Assembly (NCBI GenBank): GCA_019155205.2
Contig: JAHNZQ020000004.1
Span: forward strand, 4,367,693-4,419,214
DNA length: 51,522 nt
Source: Gracilaria vermiculophylla
Lineage: Eukaryota > Rhodophyta > Florideophyceae > Gracilariales > Gracilariaceae
Direction: 5' to 3'
In this document: positions 11,261 through 21,038 of the stretch, in pieces
Numbering within the stretch: position 1 is the first letter of the stretch
Layout of the letters: each line of letters begins with the position of its first letter
Program-made: the position numbers and the translations under genes
Notes under the pieces: generated by a model
The model's database searches: none
What the model saw: the letters and a program-made list of their open reading frames with translations, nothing else
What the model was told of the DNA's origin: nothing

Positions 11261-14236
11261 CACTATGGGACGAATACCACAAATATTTAGTTTTAGCATG
11301 ATAATTGATGGAATGAAATTGTCTCTTTAGAGAACTATGAGCACGTCGCGGGCGCAGGGTGGCCACGTAGTTTGTACGAGACAGGTCACTGACTGCATGA
11401 CTTGATGTGCAACCAACCGTTTACACGCGGGCAACATGCGATTCAGTTCGTCACGCATTCTGTTTCCTGCTTGAAAAAGCTGTGGTGGGTTGATGTGTCT
11501 GCGAGTGGATGTGTTTTCTAGAAGTTGATTGATAAATTGATGAGGTTCAGAGAGACACACCGACTAGGGTGAAGAAAACGAGGATGTTATTTGCTTTTGG
11601 ATGCATATATGTGCGGAGAACGAGAGGGAAAAGAAAAAAGTGCTTTTCTCGTGCTGATTCTAAGGGGATAATGGTGGATTATTGTGAGTTGCGAACCCTC
11701 CCGGCGGGTTTTCAGCAACGTCAGTTTCAACGTCAGTTGTCAATTTTTCTGACTTGCAATTACAGACTTCCGGCTACCCAACGTTGTTGAAACGGAGATA
11801 ATCTGGGTAATGGTATGAACAGAAGTGAATACGGTCGAAGAGAGAAGTGACCAAGCGACAGGCATAACGTGAGAAAAGCGTTTCTGTTTCGTACGTGGAG
11901 GGGCTTAGACGGACCATGGTACACTTTGAATATGTACTGCAACAGATGATGTCGGTGTTTCAATGAACATTTTGGGCTCAGAGCATGCGATGATCGCGTG
12001 AGAGGTTGGGATGGGAAGCACGAAAAGTGGCAGGGGCGCGAGGCAGGACGCGTGCCAATGCTTTTCGCGGAGGTGTTCAAGACGGCTGACAGCGCTTTGT
12101 ACGCGGCGGGCGCACGCAGTCAACGCGTGTTGTGCAGGAGGACAGCGTGATGCGAGGGCGATGTGCCACATGACTTGAGTGTTCGACACGTACGTAATGC
12201 GAAAGAGCTGTTGAGGTTGACGGCTTTGCAACATCAAAATGGTGAAAATATATTTTTTTTTGTGCAGAATCAAAAGGGTGTTGTTACTTTGGCTTTGATG
12301 TGGCACAGTTTGAAAAGCGACTGCCTCGTTTGAAGGAGGTTGACGTATGAAGGAAATTTTGAACGGCATGTGTGGAGCACGCCGTACTGTACACAACAAC
12401 ACTCTTACATTTGTATAAAATCTATGAGCACGATGATGAGGACAAAGATTGCTGGAGGCTCTCAAAGGGATTGCCCTCAAACGAACGCAACTAGTTTGCA
12501 TGAACGCTTTTGCTTGCGCACATCACAGTGCCAGCCGCGCTCCCCGCAACGTGAGGCAAGAGCACGCGATTGTCGCTAAAGCCTGTTGGCGCTTTTCAAA
12601 GCTGTTGTTTTGGATTGGCGCGAATGTTTTTTGAGCGGCTGCTGTTGCAAAACATGTGAGAACGCTCAACGCCGGAAAGAGTTGAGCGGCAGCGGGCGTT
12701 GCCATGATGGGAGCAAGACGTGTTTCACAAGCGGCGGCGATTTTGATTTTTGCAGCATTTGAGAGAGGCATGGGGTGCGGCGGCCTGATTGAGTGCGCTA
12801 CAACTCGCTGTACGTGGCCACGTTGCACGGGCTGAGTTGCGCTTTAGCTCCGTCGTTGTACTTTACGCCGTCTACTTGCGACATGGTGGAGGCAAACGGA
12901 ACATGTGCTCAAAACGTTGAGTGCAGTGAATAAAAGTATAATGTATGTGCGTCTCCGTTTAACAAGTTTACGCTTTATAACGCAAGGTTGCATGTGTACC
13001 GCGTCGTGTACTCGTACCGTATCAGATGTCATCGAAGCGCAGGCGCGCTCAGCACCGACGCCGATATGCTAAACAAACACGCCTACCGCATCACGGTTTT
13101 GACTCATACCACCGCGGGAACAGTTTGTCCGCGGCGCCATCTCAGCTTCTGTCCATGACGTCAATCAAGCGCACGGGTGCGGTGCGGTGCGGTGCGCCGC
13201 CTTTTGGCGAAACGGGCGAACGGAAGCGAGTCGCCAACGTGCGCGTTTGATCAAAACAATGCCGTTTTGCTCGCGCGCTGCTTGGGCGTGGCTGTGATTT
13301 ACCGGCCATGTCCGTGCGCCAAGCGCCAAGCATGGCGCACGCCCCAAGACGGAAACAGTGGTGGCCACCGCCGCGGGGACCGACTGAAAACGGTGCGAAA
13401 ACGGGGCCGCGAACGACATGCGCGCTGGGGGGTGGTTGGCGGAGTAGCGCGCTTGGAGAGCTTTCCCGCATCGCCCCCGTGTCGTCGACAACTATTAATA
13501 GTATGTACTGCAACGCAACGCGCGACTTTTATGTGTGTGTGGTGAACGCCTCACACGTTCTCTCGCTGAGCGTGTTTGCTGATGTGTGGACTATGTGCAG
13601 TGCGCTTGTGAACGAAACTGGCAGCAAACAGCGGGTGGTGAACGAAGCAATCGTGGTGGCGTTTTCTGACGCGCCGAGACGCGCGTTTGCACCGAGTCGA
13701 AGGGTGACTGCGTCACTACAAGCCAAACAGAGAGCCATGGCTCACGGCCACAGGGCGATGGTGGCAGCGATCGCTTGACAAGTGCACAGCGGCGGAGAAA
13801 AAGTGCCAACCACGAATCTGTAAATAGACAAACACAAACACACACGATTTTGGCAAACAAGAGAGCAAGGGCCGCCGCGCTCGTCGCAAGTGCTCGCGCT
13901 ACCTCTTTGGTCTCGAGGACTGCGGCACACAGACAGCGAGCATGGATGCAGACTGTGGTGAGCGCCGCGCATGGTGCGGCGCGCGAGCGCGCTTGTGTGC
14001 GACGCGACGCACATTGGGTGCTTGTGGTGCTCGGCTGCTACCCAAACAAACAGTCGCTCAAGCCGCTGCAGCGAACGAGCGGTGGTGGCGTGGTGACGCC
14101 AGCGACCACGTGGTGCTCGCGAGTTGGGGGAGACAGCTGCCGCTGGACACGTGCTTTGGCGCATGAGCCTCTCCGTCTCATTTTCTCTGCGGAAAGGGTT
14201 GCGGCGGAGAAAACGCAGCACAACCAAAGCAAATGC

Positions 14237-14284
<48 letters not shown>

Positions 14285-14714
14285 TCTCGCGAGAGGCGCC
14301 GCGGTGAACACGACGACACCCGATGGCGTCGAAGCGTTCCCCCTGTGGTGACCTCCGCGTGCTGCACAAGGGACCGAAGGTGTGTAAAGTAGCAGCAGCA
14401 GTCGGGGGCGGGGTGGGGGGCAGGGGCGGCGGCACGAGCTCTCATTGCAGCTCACGCGGAGGGGGGCGACAGGCTGTGCCACACGTGGCATAGCTTGCGC
14501 TTTCACATGTTTTGATAGCCACCACACAAAGTGGTTTGTTTGTTGAGCGCCCAACGCGCCGCGCGCGGCGCTCATTCGCCAAGCCGATCTCCGACATGGC
14601 CGTCTGAGCGCCGCGCTTCTCCGTCGTGCGTGCGTTTGTGCTGCCAGCTGCGCCGCCTGCGCCCCATCCCCACGGCCGCCGCTGCTCTCGAGGCTGTTGA
14701 GCCGTGTGGCCGTC
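11261..14714. other. Transition from AT-rich to GC-rich DNA, no gene recognised
   Basis: Composition shifts from about half AT to very GC-rich through 12.5-13.2 kb. Open frames of up to 387 codons occur on the minus strand at 13.7-14.9 kb, but they consist of Arg/Ala/Pro-rich and Cys-Val repeats generated by CG-rich sequence and by a CA microsatellite, and the longest runs antisense to the YGGT gene. None is called a gene. The upstream region and possible first exon of the YGGT gene should lie in the last few hundred bases. Confidence 0.55.
14238..14281. repeat. (AC)n microsatellite
   Basis: An uninterrupted AC dinucleotide run of about 22 units lies between two GC-rich segments. It accounts for the Cys-Val and Thr-His runs in the overlapping open frames, which argues that these frames are not coding. 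Confidence 0.95.
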
Positions 14715-15434
14715 ATGCTCGCCGTGCGCAACTGGACCGGCCGCAAACGGCCCGTGCTCAGCAACAGCGTGGCCGCCGTTCCCATTGCAATGCTCGCGCC
14801 GAGGCACACCAGAGTGTACCGTCGCGACGCGGCCGCCATGCTCATTCCCGGCAACGGCGTGCTGGAGAGCACGACGATCGGCGGCACGGTCACGTTCTTT
14901 AGCATCTATCAGAACGTCATCGGTGAGTTTTTGTTTCGGCGCGCGCGCACTCGTGTGTGTGTGTGTGCGCAGTTTGTGCGCGCCGCAGTTGCTAACCGGC
15001 GTGGCGCCTCTTGTTGTTGACGTTGCGCACAGTGGCGCGCATTCTGCTGTCGTGGTTCCCCAGCGTGCAGGAGAGCCGGCTGCTGCGACCGCTGTTCACG
15101 GTGTGCGACCCGTACCTCAACCTGTTTCGGCGCGTTGTGCCGCCGATCTTTGGGCTGGACCTGTCGCCGGTTCTGGCGCTGTTCATGCTGCAGGCGCTTG
15201 GATCTGTACGTTGAGGGCGCGCGGCGGGGGCGACGGACAAGGCGCGACGGGCGCGGACAAGGCGATTTACTAACACGGTGCTAATGCGTTTTGTTGTTGT
15301 TGTTGTTGCTGCTGCTGCTGCTGCTGGCGAATGCGACGGTATGGCAGGCTACGGCGGCGCTCGGGGCGGAGGCGCACGGCGGGCGGGGGCGCACGCGCGC
15401 GCGGGGCGCGTTGGACGCGGCGCGGCGCCAGTAG
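14715..15434 (+). CDS. YGGT-family membrane protein (YlmG/CCB3-like), three exons
   Basis: The exons are 14715-14922, 15033-15205 and 15348-15434, giving 155 residues. The joined protein carries the YGGT hallmarks: VARILLSWFP (residues 70-79), CDPYLNLFRRVVPP (94-107), GLDLSPVLALF (110-120) and then the ALGSATAALGAEA ending typical of plastid YlmG/CCB3 proteins, which only appears if intron 2 is removed. Two hydrophobic segments (about 58-77 and 112-127) fit membrane insertion. In plants and cyanobacteria such proteins act in thylakoid organisation or cytochrome b6 haem attachment (family knowledge). The basic N-terminus, residues 1-45, could be a transit peptide. The ATG chosen is the first in frame after a long open stretch without ATG, so an upstream exon is possible. 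The gene converges on the MED19-like gene with 33 bases between stops. Confidence 0.82.
14923..15032 (+). other. Intron 1 of the YGGT gene
   Basis: This 110-base phase-1 intron starts GTGAGT and ends GCACAG. Its removal joins YQNVI to VARILLSWFP and restores an unbroken YGGT domain. A CTAAC-type branch sequence (TTGCTAACC) is visible near 14990. Confidence 0.85.
15206..15347 (+). other. Intron 2 of the YGGT gene
   Basis: This 142-base phase-0 intron starts GTACGT and ends GGCAG. It contains a perfect TACTAAC branch-point box at 15268-15274, followed by a GTT/GCT-repeat pyrimidine-rich stretch. Without splicing the frame stops after ALGSVR; with splicing the family-typical ending SATAALGAEA is produced. 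Confidence 0.85.
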
Positions 15435-15451
15435 ACAGCGTGCGCAGCAGC

Positions 15452-15457
15452 AATAAA
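15452..15457 (+). terminator. AATAAA polyadenylation signal of the YGGT gene
   Basis: AATAAA begins 18 bases after the YGGT stop codon and 11 bases before the end of the opposing MED19-like coding sequence. The mature 3' end of the YGGT transcript is therefore predicted to overlap the coding sequence of its neighbour. Confidence 0.55.
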
Positions 15458-15467
15458 GCGGGCGCTA

Positions 15468-16052
15468 TTACTTTCTCTTCTTGCGCGCCCTGCGCAGGTG
15501 GTCGGCGTCGTGGTCGGGGTGGTCGGGGTGGTCGGGGTGGTCGGGGTGGTGGGCGTGGTCGTCGGCGGCGTCTCGCTTTCGCTTCTTCTTCTTTTTCTTC
15601 TTCTTCTTCTTGTCGCGGCGCTTCTTCTTGCGGTCGTCGTCGCCCCACGGCTGCTCGACGTGCAGCCAGGGCGGCATGGGCACGGGCTGCGCGCTCTCCT
15701 TGAGCGTGAGCGCGTTGCGCACGACGCGGTGGTCGAAGGGCTGCAGGCGGCGGTGGTCCTCGTTGACGGGCTGCATGGCGATTTGCAGCAGCGAGCCGGC
15801 CGGGCAGCGCGGCTTGAGCGGCACGACGTCGGTGGGGATCTCGTTGATGAGGAACATGAAGGAGGAGCGCAGCTTTCTGCTGCGCAGCTCGGTGAGGATC
15901 TCGGTGAGGTTGAACTGGCTCATGAGGTCGTCGGACGCGGGGCGCGGCTGCTGTGCGGCGGGGGCGGCGGGGGCGGCGGGGGCGGCGGGGGCGGGGTGTG
16001 GCGGCTGCGAAGGGGGCGGGGGCGGCAGCTGCGCGGCGCGGGGGTCGGCCAT
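15468..16052 (-). CDS. Mediator subunit 19-like protein
   Basis: The 194-residue protein has a Pro/Ala-rich N-terminus (1-40), a conserved-looking core (42-130: LMSQFNLTEILTEL, KLRSSFMFLINEIP, SLLQIAMQP, LTLKESAQPVPMPPW) and a Lys-rich tail (141-160) followed by five His-Pro-Asp repeats. The order of a KLRSSF helix, a SLxxxxxxP segment and an LxLxPxPxPxxY-like segment followed by a Lys-rich tail matches Mediator MED19, a head/hook subunit that contacts transcription factors in the nucleus. Identification rests on this pattern, not on an alignment, so it is moderate. The start at 16052 has a good context (CCACCCATGG); the open frame continues upstream in low-complexity sequence. The HPD repeats come from tandem GGTGGTCGG units and may vary in length. 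Confidence 0.55.
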   Translation of the reverse strand: MADPRAAQLPPPPPSQPPHPAPAAPAAPAAPAAQQPRPASDDLMSQFNLTEILTELRSRKLRSSFMFLINEIPTDVVPLKPRCPAGSLLQIAMQPVNEDHRRLQPFDHRVVRNALTLKESAQPVPMPPWLHVEQPWGDDDRKKKRRDKKKKKKKKKKRKRDAADDHAHHPDHPDHPDHPDHDADHLRRARKKRK

Positions 16053-16433
16053 GGGTGGCGGGGCGGGGCGCGCGTGGTGAGCGGCGGCGCGGCGGGTGGG
16101 GGACGCGCGCGCGCACGGGCGCGAGCGCGAGCGCAGCGGCGAGGGTGGGGGCGGCGGGTCAGCCGCACGGACACGCAGTGGCGGCGGCGACGACAGTGTC
16201 ATGTGGCATGACAGTGTGACGCGGCGCGACACCACGACATGTGCGGTGGCGGCGCTGACAGCTGCGGCGCAATGCGCTGTGGCGCGGCGACGGCGCCACG
16301 CAGCGGCGGCGCGCGGCGGACAGCGCGCCGGCGCGCGCGTTGTGTCAGCACGCGCTGTGTAAGGACGGCGGCGGCGGCGCGCGCTGTGCGCCGCTCGTTG
16401 GTGCGCGCTCTACGCGCGCACGCGCGCTGCCGC

Positions 16434-16470
<37 letters not shown>

Positions 16471-17823
16471 AGCCGGCGGCGGCGGCGCGCACTTGGGGGG
16501 GACGGCGCGCGCGGCGTGATGCGGGCGCGCGCATTGACAGCGCGCTGTTGGCGCGGTTGAATTATTCGCGCGCGGCGCTTGCATGCTGCGGCGCGTTGCG
16601 TCATTGCGGGCGCGTGCGGTATCGCAGCGCGCGCGCGGCGCGGCGGCGCGCGTCGGGCGGCACAATTCAGAGGCGGTCGCGCGAAGGGCGGTTTGGTGGC
16701 GCGGCGGCGAGACATGGTGTCCGCGCGCGATGCTCGGCGGCGGCGGCGGCGGCCGAGACATGGTGTCCGCGCGCGATGCGCGGCGCGGCGGCGAGACATG
16801 ATGTCGGCGCGCGATGCGCGGCGCCGCACTTGAGAAAGTTGCGCCCGTTAGCGGCCGCGCATGAATTTGAGCGGTGCGGGCGGCGCGGGCGGCGCGGGCG
16901 GCGCGGGCGCGCTTTCCGCGCGCGGATGGGCGTGTATGATGGGCGGCGGCGACGCGGCGAGACGCGCGCGCACGCTATGTTTAGGCGGTTGACAGCGCGA
17001 GCGCGCGCGCGCGCGCGCGCGTGACGTGCTTGTATCTTTTGACGCGCGCGCGCGGCGGCGGCGCTATGAGCGCGGCGAGACGTGCGGTGGCAGCGCGCGC
17101 GAGGTGCGGGAATTGAGGGCGCATTTACACGACGCGCAGGCGCGGCGACGCGCGCGGCGACGGCAATTCAGCGCGGCGGCGGCGACGGCGGCGACGGCGG
17201 CGGCGCGCGGCGGCGGCGGCGCGCGGCGGCGCGCGGCGGCGCGCGGCGGCGGCGGCGGCGGGGGAGCGGAAAGCGGCGGCGGTTGAATTGGGGGGGGGCG
17301 ACGACAGCGTCGGAAAGCGCGGCGCGGACGGCGCGCGTGCGCGCACCACGTTGCGGGAGCGCGCGCGTCGCAGTGGCGGCGGCGGCGGCGGCGGCGGCGG
17401 CGCGGCGGCGGCGGGCGGCGCGCATTAATCAGCGCGCGGCGCGGCGCATGACGTGTTCCGGCGGCGCGCGCGCGCATTGGGCAGCCGCGCGCCCAATTCA
17501 CATTTACAGCGCGCGGCGCGCGCCGACGGCCGCTTGCGCGCGCTGACGGCGGAGCTGACATGCGTGCAAAAATAGCCGCGGCCCCGCGCGCGCGCCCCGC
17601 GGCCCGCGCGGCCGGCCCCCCGCGCGGCCCCCCGCCCGCGCTCCGCACCGCCGCATCGCGCCGCCGCGCCGCCGCGCCGCCGCGCCGCCGCGCCGCCGCG
17701 CAGAGCCGCTCGCCGCGCGCGCGCGCGCGCGCGCCGCCCGCGCGCAGCGCGCGCGCCCCCCCCCCCCCGCGCCCGCGCGCCCCCCCCGGGCGCGCGCCCC
17801 GCACGTCGCTCCCCCCCCCCCCC

Positions 17824-17854
<31 letters not shown>

Positions 17855-18086
17855 TACGCCGCGGCGCGTGCGCGGCGCGCGCCGTCACGCGCAGCGCGCG
17901 TGCCGCGCGCGCGCGCCCCCACCGCGCGCGCCGCCCCCGTTTCAACACCGGCGCCAGCGCGCGTCCAATATTTTCGCCAACCATTCAAAGCCGCGCGCCT
18001 TGAGACCCGCTGCCACCCGCACAATTCGCCCCGTCCCTCACTCAGCAATCGCCGGCAGCTTGGCGCCCGCCTTGTGCTCGGCCGGC
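16053..18086. other. GC-rich intergenic region between MED19-like and bZIP genes
   Basis: This two-kilobase divergent intergenic stretch consists almost entirely of CG-rich simple sequence: GCC/GGC trinucleotide runs, alternating CGCG tracts, a short tandem array around 16700-16830 containing GAGACATGRTGTC blocks, and poly-C. Every frame encodes only Ala/Arg/Pro/Gly strings. No gene is seen. Promoters of both flanking genes must lie here; a TATA box is visible only for the bZIP gene. Confidence 0.6.
17811..17854. repeat. Poly-C tract
   Basis: Thirteen C residues, one T and then thirty C residues lie in a row, with further C runs from about 17756. On the minus strand this is a long poly-G tract able to form G-quadruplex or triplex structures. 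Its length should be treated as uncertain because such runs are prone to sequencing error. Confidence 0.85.
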
Positions 18087-18096
18087 AATATAAAGT
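18087..18096 (+). promoter_or_regulatory. TATA box of the bZIP gene
   Basis: AATATAAAGT is an isolated AT-rich island in GC-rich sequence, 250 bases before the bZIP start. It is followed by a long pyrimidine-rich tract (TCTCATCATCTCATCTCTCC and similar) that would form the initiator and leader. Confidence 0.6.
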
Positions 18097-18269
18097 GGCT
18101 TTAGTCCCCCTCCCCCTTCTCTCATCATCTCATCTCTCCCTCCCTTCCCCCCCGTCTCTCCCCCGCCCTCTAGTCCCCTACACCCCCCCAAACACAAGCG
18201 CTCTACCCCTGCATACTCGCACTCTCTCCCACTGCTGCCTGCTGTGTGCCCCATCGCGCCCATCGCCCT

Positions 18270-18342
18270 CCATCCATCCATCCATCCATCCACCCATCCA
18301 CCCACCCATCCATCCATCCATCCATCCATCCACCCATCCATC
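18270..18342 (+). repeat. (CATC)n repeat in the bZIP leader
   Basis: About eighteen CATC/CACC tetranucleotide units end two bases before the GCC preceding the bZIP start codon. They would lie in the 5' untranslated region. If translated from the upstream ATG at 18244 they would give a Pro-Ile-His repeat, which is unlikely to be part of the protein. Confidence 0.8.
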
Positions 18343-18345
18343 GCC

Positions 18346-19425
18346 ATGGCGTGCTCTCTGCAACAGCTCACGTTTGGCTCGGACCTCAACGCCTCGGCGT
18401 GGGACGCGCACGTGTCGTGCATGCCGTTCCCGCCCGCGCTGCCGCTGGCGCCCGACAACATCAACATCATCGCCGAGCTGGACCTGTACACGTCGGCCAT
18501 CAGCACGCCGCTGCCGGCGGCCGACGACGCGCCGTCGCCGCTGTCCGACGCGTCGCACCCGCTGCTGCACGCGGCGGCGGCGGCGGCGGCAGCGGCGGCG
18601 GGCGGCTGCGGCGCGCCGGCGGCGGCGGGCCGCAAGCGGCGCGCGGCCGCCGCCGCCGCCGGCTGCGGCGGCGCCGCGCCCAAGCGCGCGCACACGCTGC
18701 GCGGCGCGGCGGCGGCGGCGGCGGCGCCGCTGTTCGAGCCGGTGACGCCCACGACGCGGCGGCTGATGGCGGCCGCCGCGCCGCGGCGCGCGCCGCTGTC
18801 GCCGCCGCACTCGCTGTGCACCGAGGAGGAGGAGGACGAGCGGCAGCTGCGGCAGGCGCAGCCGGCCGCGCTGTGCGGCGGCGCGCTGGCGACGCCGGCG
18901 GCGGCTGCTGCGGCTGCTGCTGCTGCTGCTGCGGCGCTGCCGGCGCAGCTGCTGAGCAAGCAGGCGACGGCCAAGAGGCGCGCGCTGCGGCGCGCGGCCA
19001 TGAAGCGCAACCGCGGGCGGCGCGACGACGCGGCGTCGGCGGCGGCAGCCGCGGCGGCGCCGGCGGGCGGCGCGCGCGGCGACGCGGGCAGCGACGGCGA
19101 GGCGTCGTCGGCGGCGGCGGCGTGCGCGGCGGGCGCGCGCGCGGGCTGCGCGGCGGGCGAGCCGGTGGACAAGAAGGCGGCGCGCGCGATCCGCAACCGC
19201 GAGGCGGCGATGAAGAGCCGCGTGGAGGCCAAGCAGAAGATGCACAAGCTGCAGGCGGAGAACGCGCGGCTGGCGGGGCGCGTCAAGAGCCTGAGCGACG
19301 AGAAGGAGGAGCTGGTGGCGCAGCTGCGCGCGCTGGTGCAGCACACGTACGGCGTGTCGGTGGGCGACGGGCAGGACGTGCGCGAGCTGTTCAAGATGCT
19401 GGCGCCGGTGGGGTGCCGGTCGTGA
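18346..19425 (+). CDS. bZIP transcription factor
   Basis: The 359-residue protein has a C-terminal bZIP domain. The basic region [17 protein letters not shown] (276-292) carries the N-x7-R signature (N284, R292), and leucines fall in perfect heptads at 302, 309, 316, 323 and 330. The N-terminal two thirds are low complexity: alanine tracts at about 76-85, 121-127, 185-197 and 232-238, an acidic patch (160-165) and basic clusters (96-99, 210-226) that could be nuclear signals. The start at 18346 has a strong context (GCCATGG) and follows the TATA box and leader; the upstream in-frame ATG at 18244 is rejected because it would translate the CATC repeat. There are no introns. It is expected to be a nuclear DNA-binding dimer; its target and pathway cannot be told. 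Confidence 0.88.
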   Translation: MACSLQQLTFGSDLNASAWDAHVSCMPFPPALPLAPDNINIIAELDLYTSAISTPLPAADDAPSPLSDASHPLLHAAAAAAAAAAGGCGAPAAAGRKRRAAAAAAGCGGAAPKRAHTLRGAAAAAAAPLFEPVTPTTRRLMAAAAPRRAPLSPPHSLCTEEEEDERQLRQAQPAALCGGALATPAAAAAAAAAAAAALPAQLLSKQATAKRRALRRAAMKRNRGRRDDAASAAAAAAAPAGGARGDAGSDGEASSAAAACAAGARAGCAAGEPVDKKAARAIRNREAAMKSRVEAKQKMHKLQAENARLAGRVKSLSDEKEELVAQLRALVQHTYGVSVGDGQDVRELFKMLAPVGCRS

Positions 19426-20395
19426 GCGCGGCGCGGCGCGGCGGCGGCAGCGCGCGGTGTACAGTTTGCGCGGAGTGCGCGGAGTGCGCGGGAGCAATAC
19501 GTGTGCGGCTTGGGCGCGCGGGGGGGGGGGGCGTGTGCGTGTGTGCGTGCAGTGAGCAGAGGCGAAGGCGCATGGAGCACAAAGCGCGCGCGCGGTGCGC
19601 CGCGGCTTGTACCGTGTACATAGACACTCCATAAACGGCGCAGTGTGAATTTGCTAATTTTTCGGCGCGCGGCGCGCGGCGCGCGCGCGAGGGAGCGCGG
19701 GCGCGGCCGATGCGCGCGGGCGCGGCCGATGCGCGGCGGCGGCGGCGGGCGGCGGCGGCGGCGGCGGCGGCGCGGGAAGCGCGCGACATGTGGCGCGTCG
19801 CCACGCGCGGCGGCGGCGGCGCGTGTGATTGGCGCGACGCGGCGGCGATCACGGCGCGACTGCCGGCGCGCGCCGCCAAACAGCCGCGCGCGCGCGCGAT
19901 CCGATTTTGGGGGGCCGGAAGCGCGCGCGCGCGCGCGCGCGCGCGGCGCTGCGAACGGGCGGCGCGCGCGGCGCCGCGAGCACGCCGCGGCCGGCGCGCG
20001 GCGGCGCGCGGCGCCGGCAGCGCGCGGCGCCGGCAGGCGGCAGGCGGCGGCGGGCGCGGTGCACGTGCGGCGCGCGCGCATGACGTGTCGCGCGGCGCGG
20101 CGCGCGGCGCCACGCGCACGGCGGCGCGCACGTGCGGCGGCGCGTCGGCGACGCGTCGGCGCGCTGTGCACGTGGCGGCGGCCGCGGCGGCGCCACGCCG
20201 CGCTCGACGAGTCGTTTGCGCGCCGCATTACACACGCGCCGCCGCTTGCGTGCGCCGCGGCGGCGGCGGCGGCGGCGGCAGTGGCGGAGGCAGTGGCGGA
20301 GGCAGTGGCGGAGGCTGCGGCGGCGGCGGCGGCAGCGCAGCCAGCGCGGCGCGCGGCGCGGCTGGCGGCCGGCGCGCCGCGCGCCCGCGCCTTTT

Positions 20396-20430
<35 letters not shown>

Positions 20431-20698
20431 GGAAAGCGCGCGCGCTGTGTGGCGGTGGGTGGCTGCGCGCCGCTCGCGAGAGTGCCCCGACAGCCTACCT
20501 TCGCCTGTGGCCGCGCGGCGCGCGCCAAAACGCGCGCACCGAAAAGCGCCCAAAACGGCCGCGCGCGCGCGCTTGGCCGCGCCGCGCCGCCGCACCCAAA
20601 ACACGCAGCAGCGCCTCGCATATATTCGCCGTAGCACGCGCGTCGTCGCGCGAGCGCGCGCGCCCCCCCCCCCGCCCTCCGCGCCTTGCGCGCCTATT

Positions 20699-20757
<59 letters not shown>

Positions 20758-20998
20758 GCTGCTGCGCGCGCCTTCGCACTCTCAGCCGCCGCTTGTTGTA
20801 GCGCCTTTGGCGCAGCACTTGGCCGCCGCGCCTATATTTGTGGCTGGCGGTTATTTATACGTATAAACAGACTGCCGCCGCTCGCGCCAGATAGGAAACA
20901 CACACTGCCACGCGCAGCTTGGCGCCCATTCTCCGCGTCTTTTGTCGCTGCGCCGCGCCGTCGCGCCGCGCCCGCCCCCCTGCAGTGGAAGCGCGCGC

Positions 20999-21038
<40 letters not shown>

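Noticed and set aside
11905..12501. 198-codon minus-strand open frame
   Set aside because: His/Arg/Ser-rich without domain; it lies in the composition transition and overlaps frames on the other strand.
13742..14905. 387-codon minus-strand open frame
   Set aside because: It contains Cys-Val runs from the AC microsatellite and Arg/Ala-rich strings, and it lies antisense to YGGT exon 1; no domain.
16239..17984. Several open frames of 250-300 codons on both strands
   Set aside because: They are almost purely Ala, Arg, Gly and Pro from CG-rich simple repeats, with no conserved motif; open length is uninformative at this base composition.
18042..20621. 859-codon minus-strand open frame across the bZIP gene
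   Set aside because: It is the antisense shadow of a GC-rich coding region plus CG microsatellites; stops are rare in such sequence. The plus strand has a clear bZIP domain.
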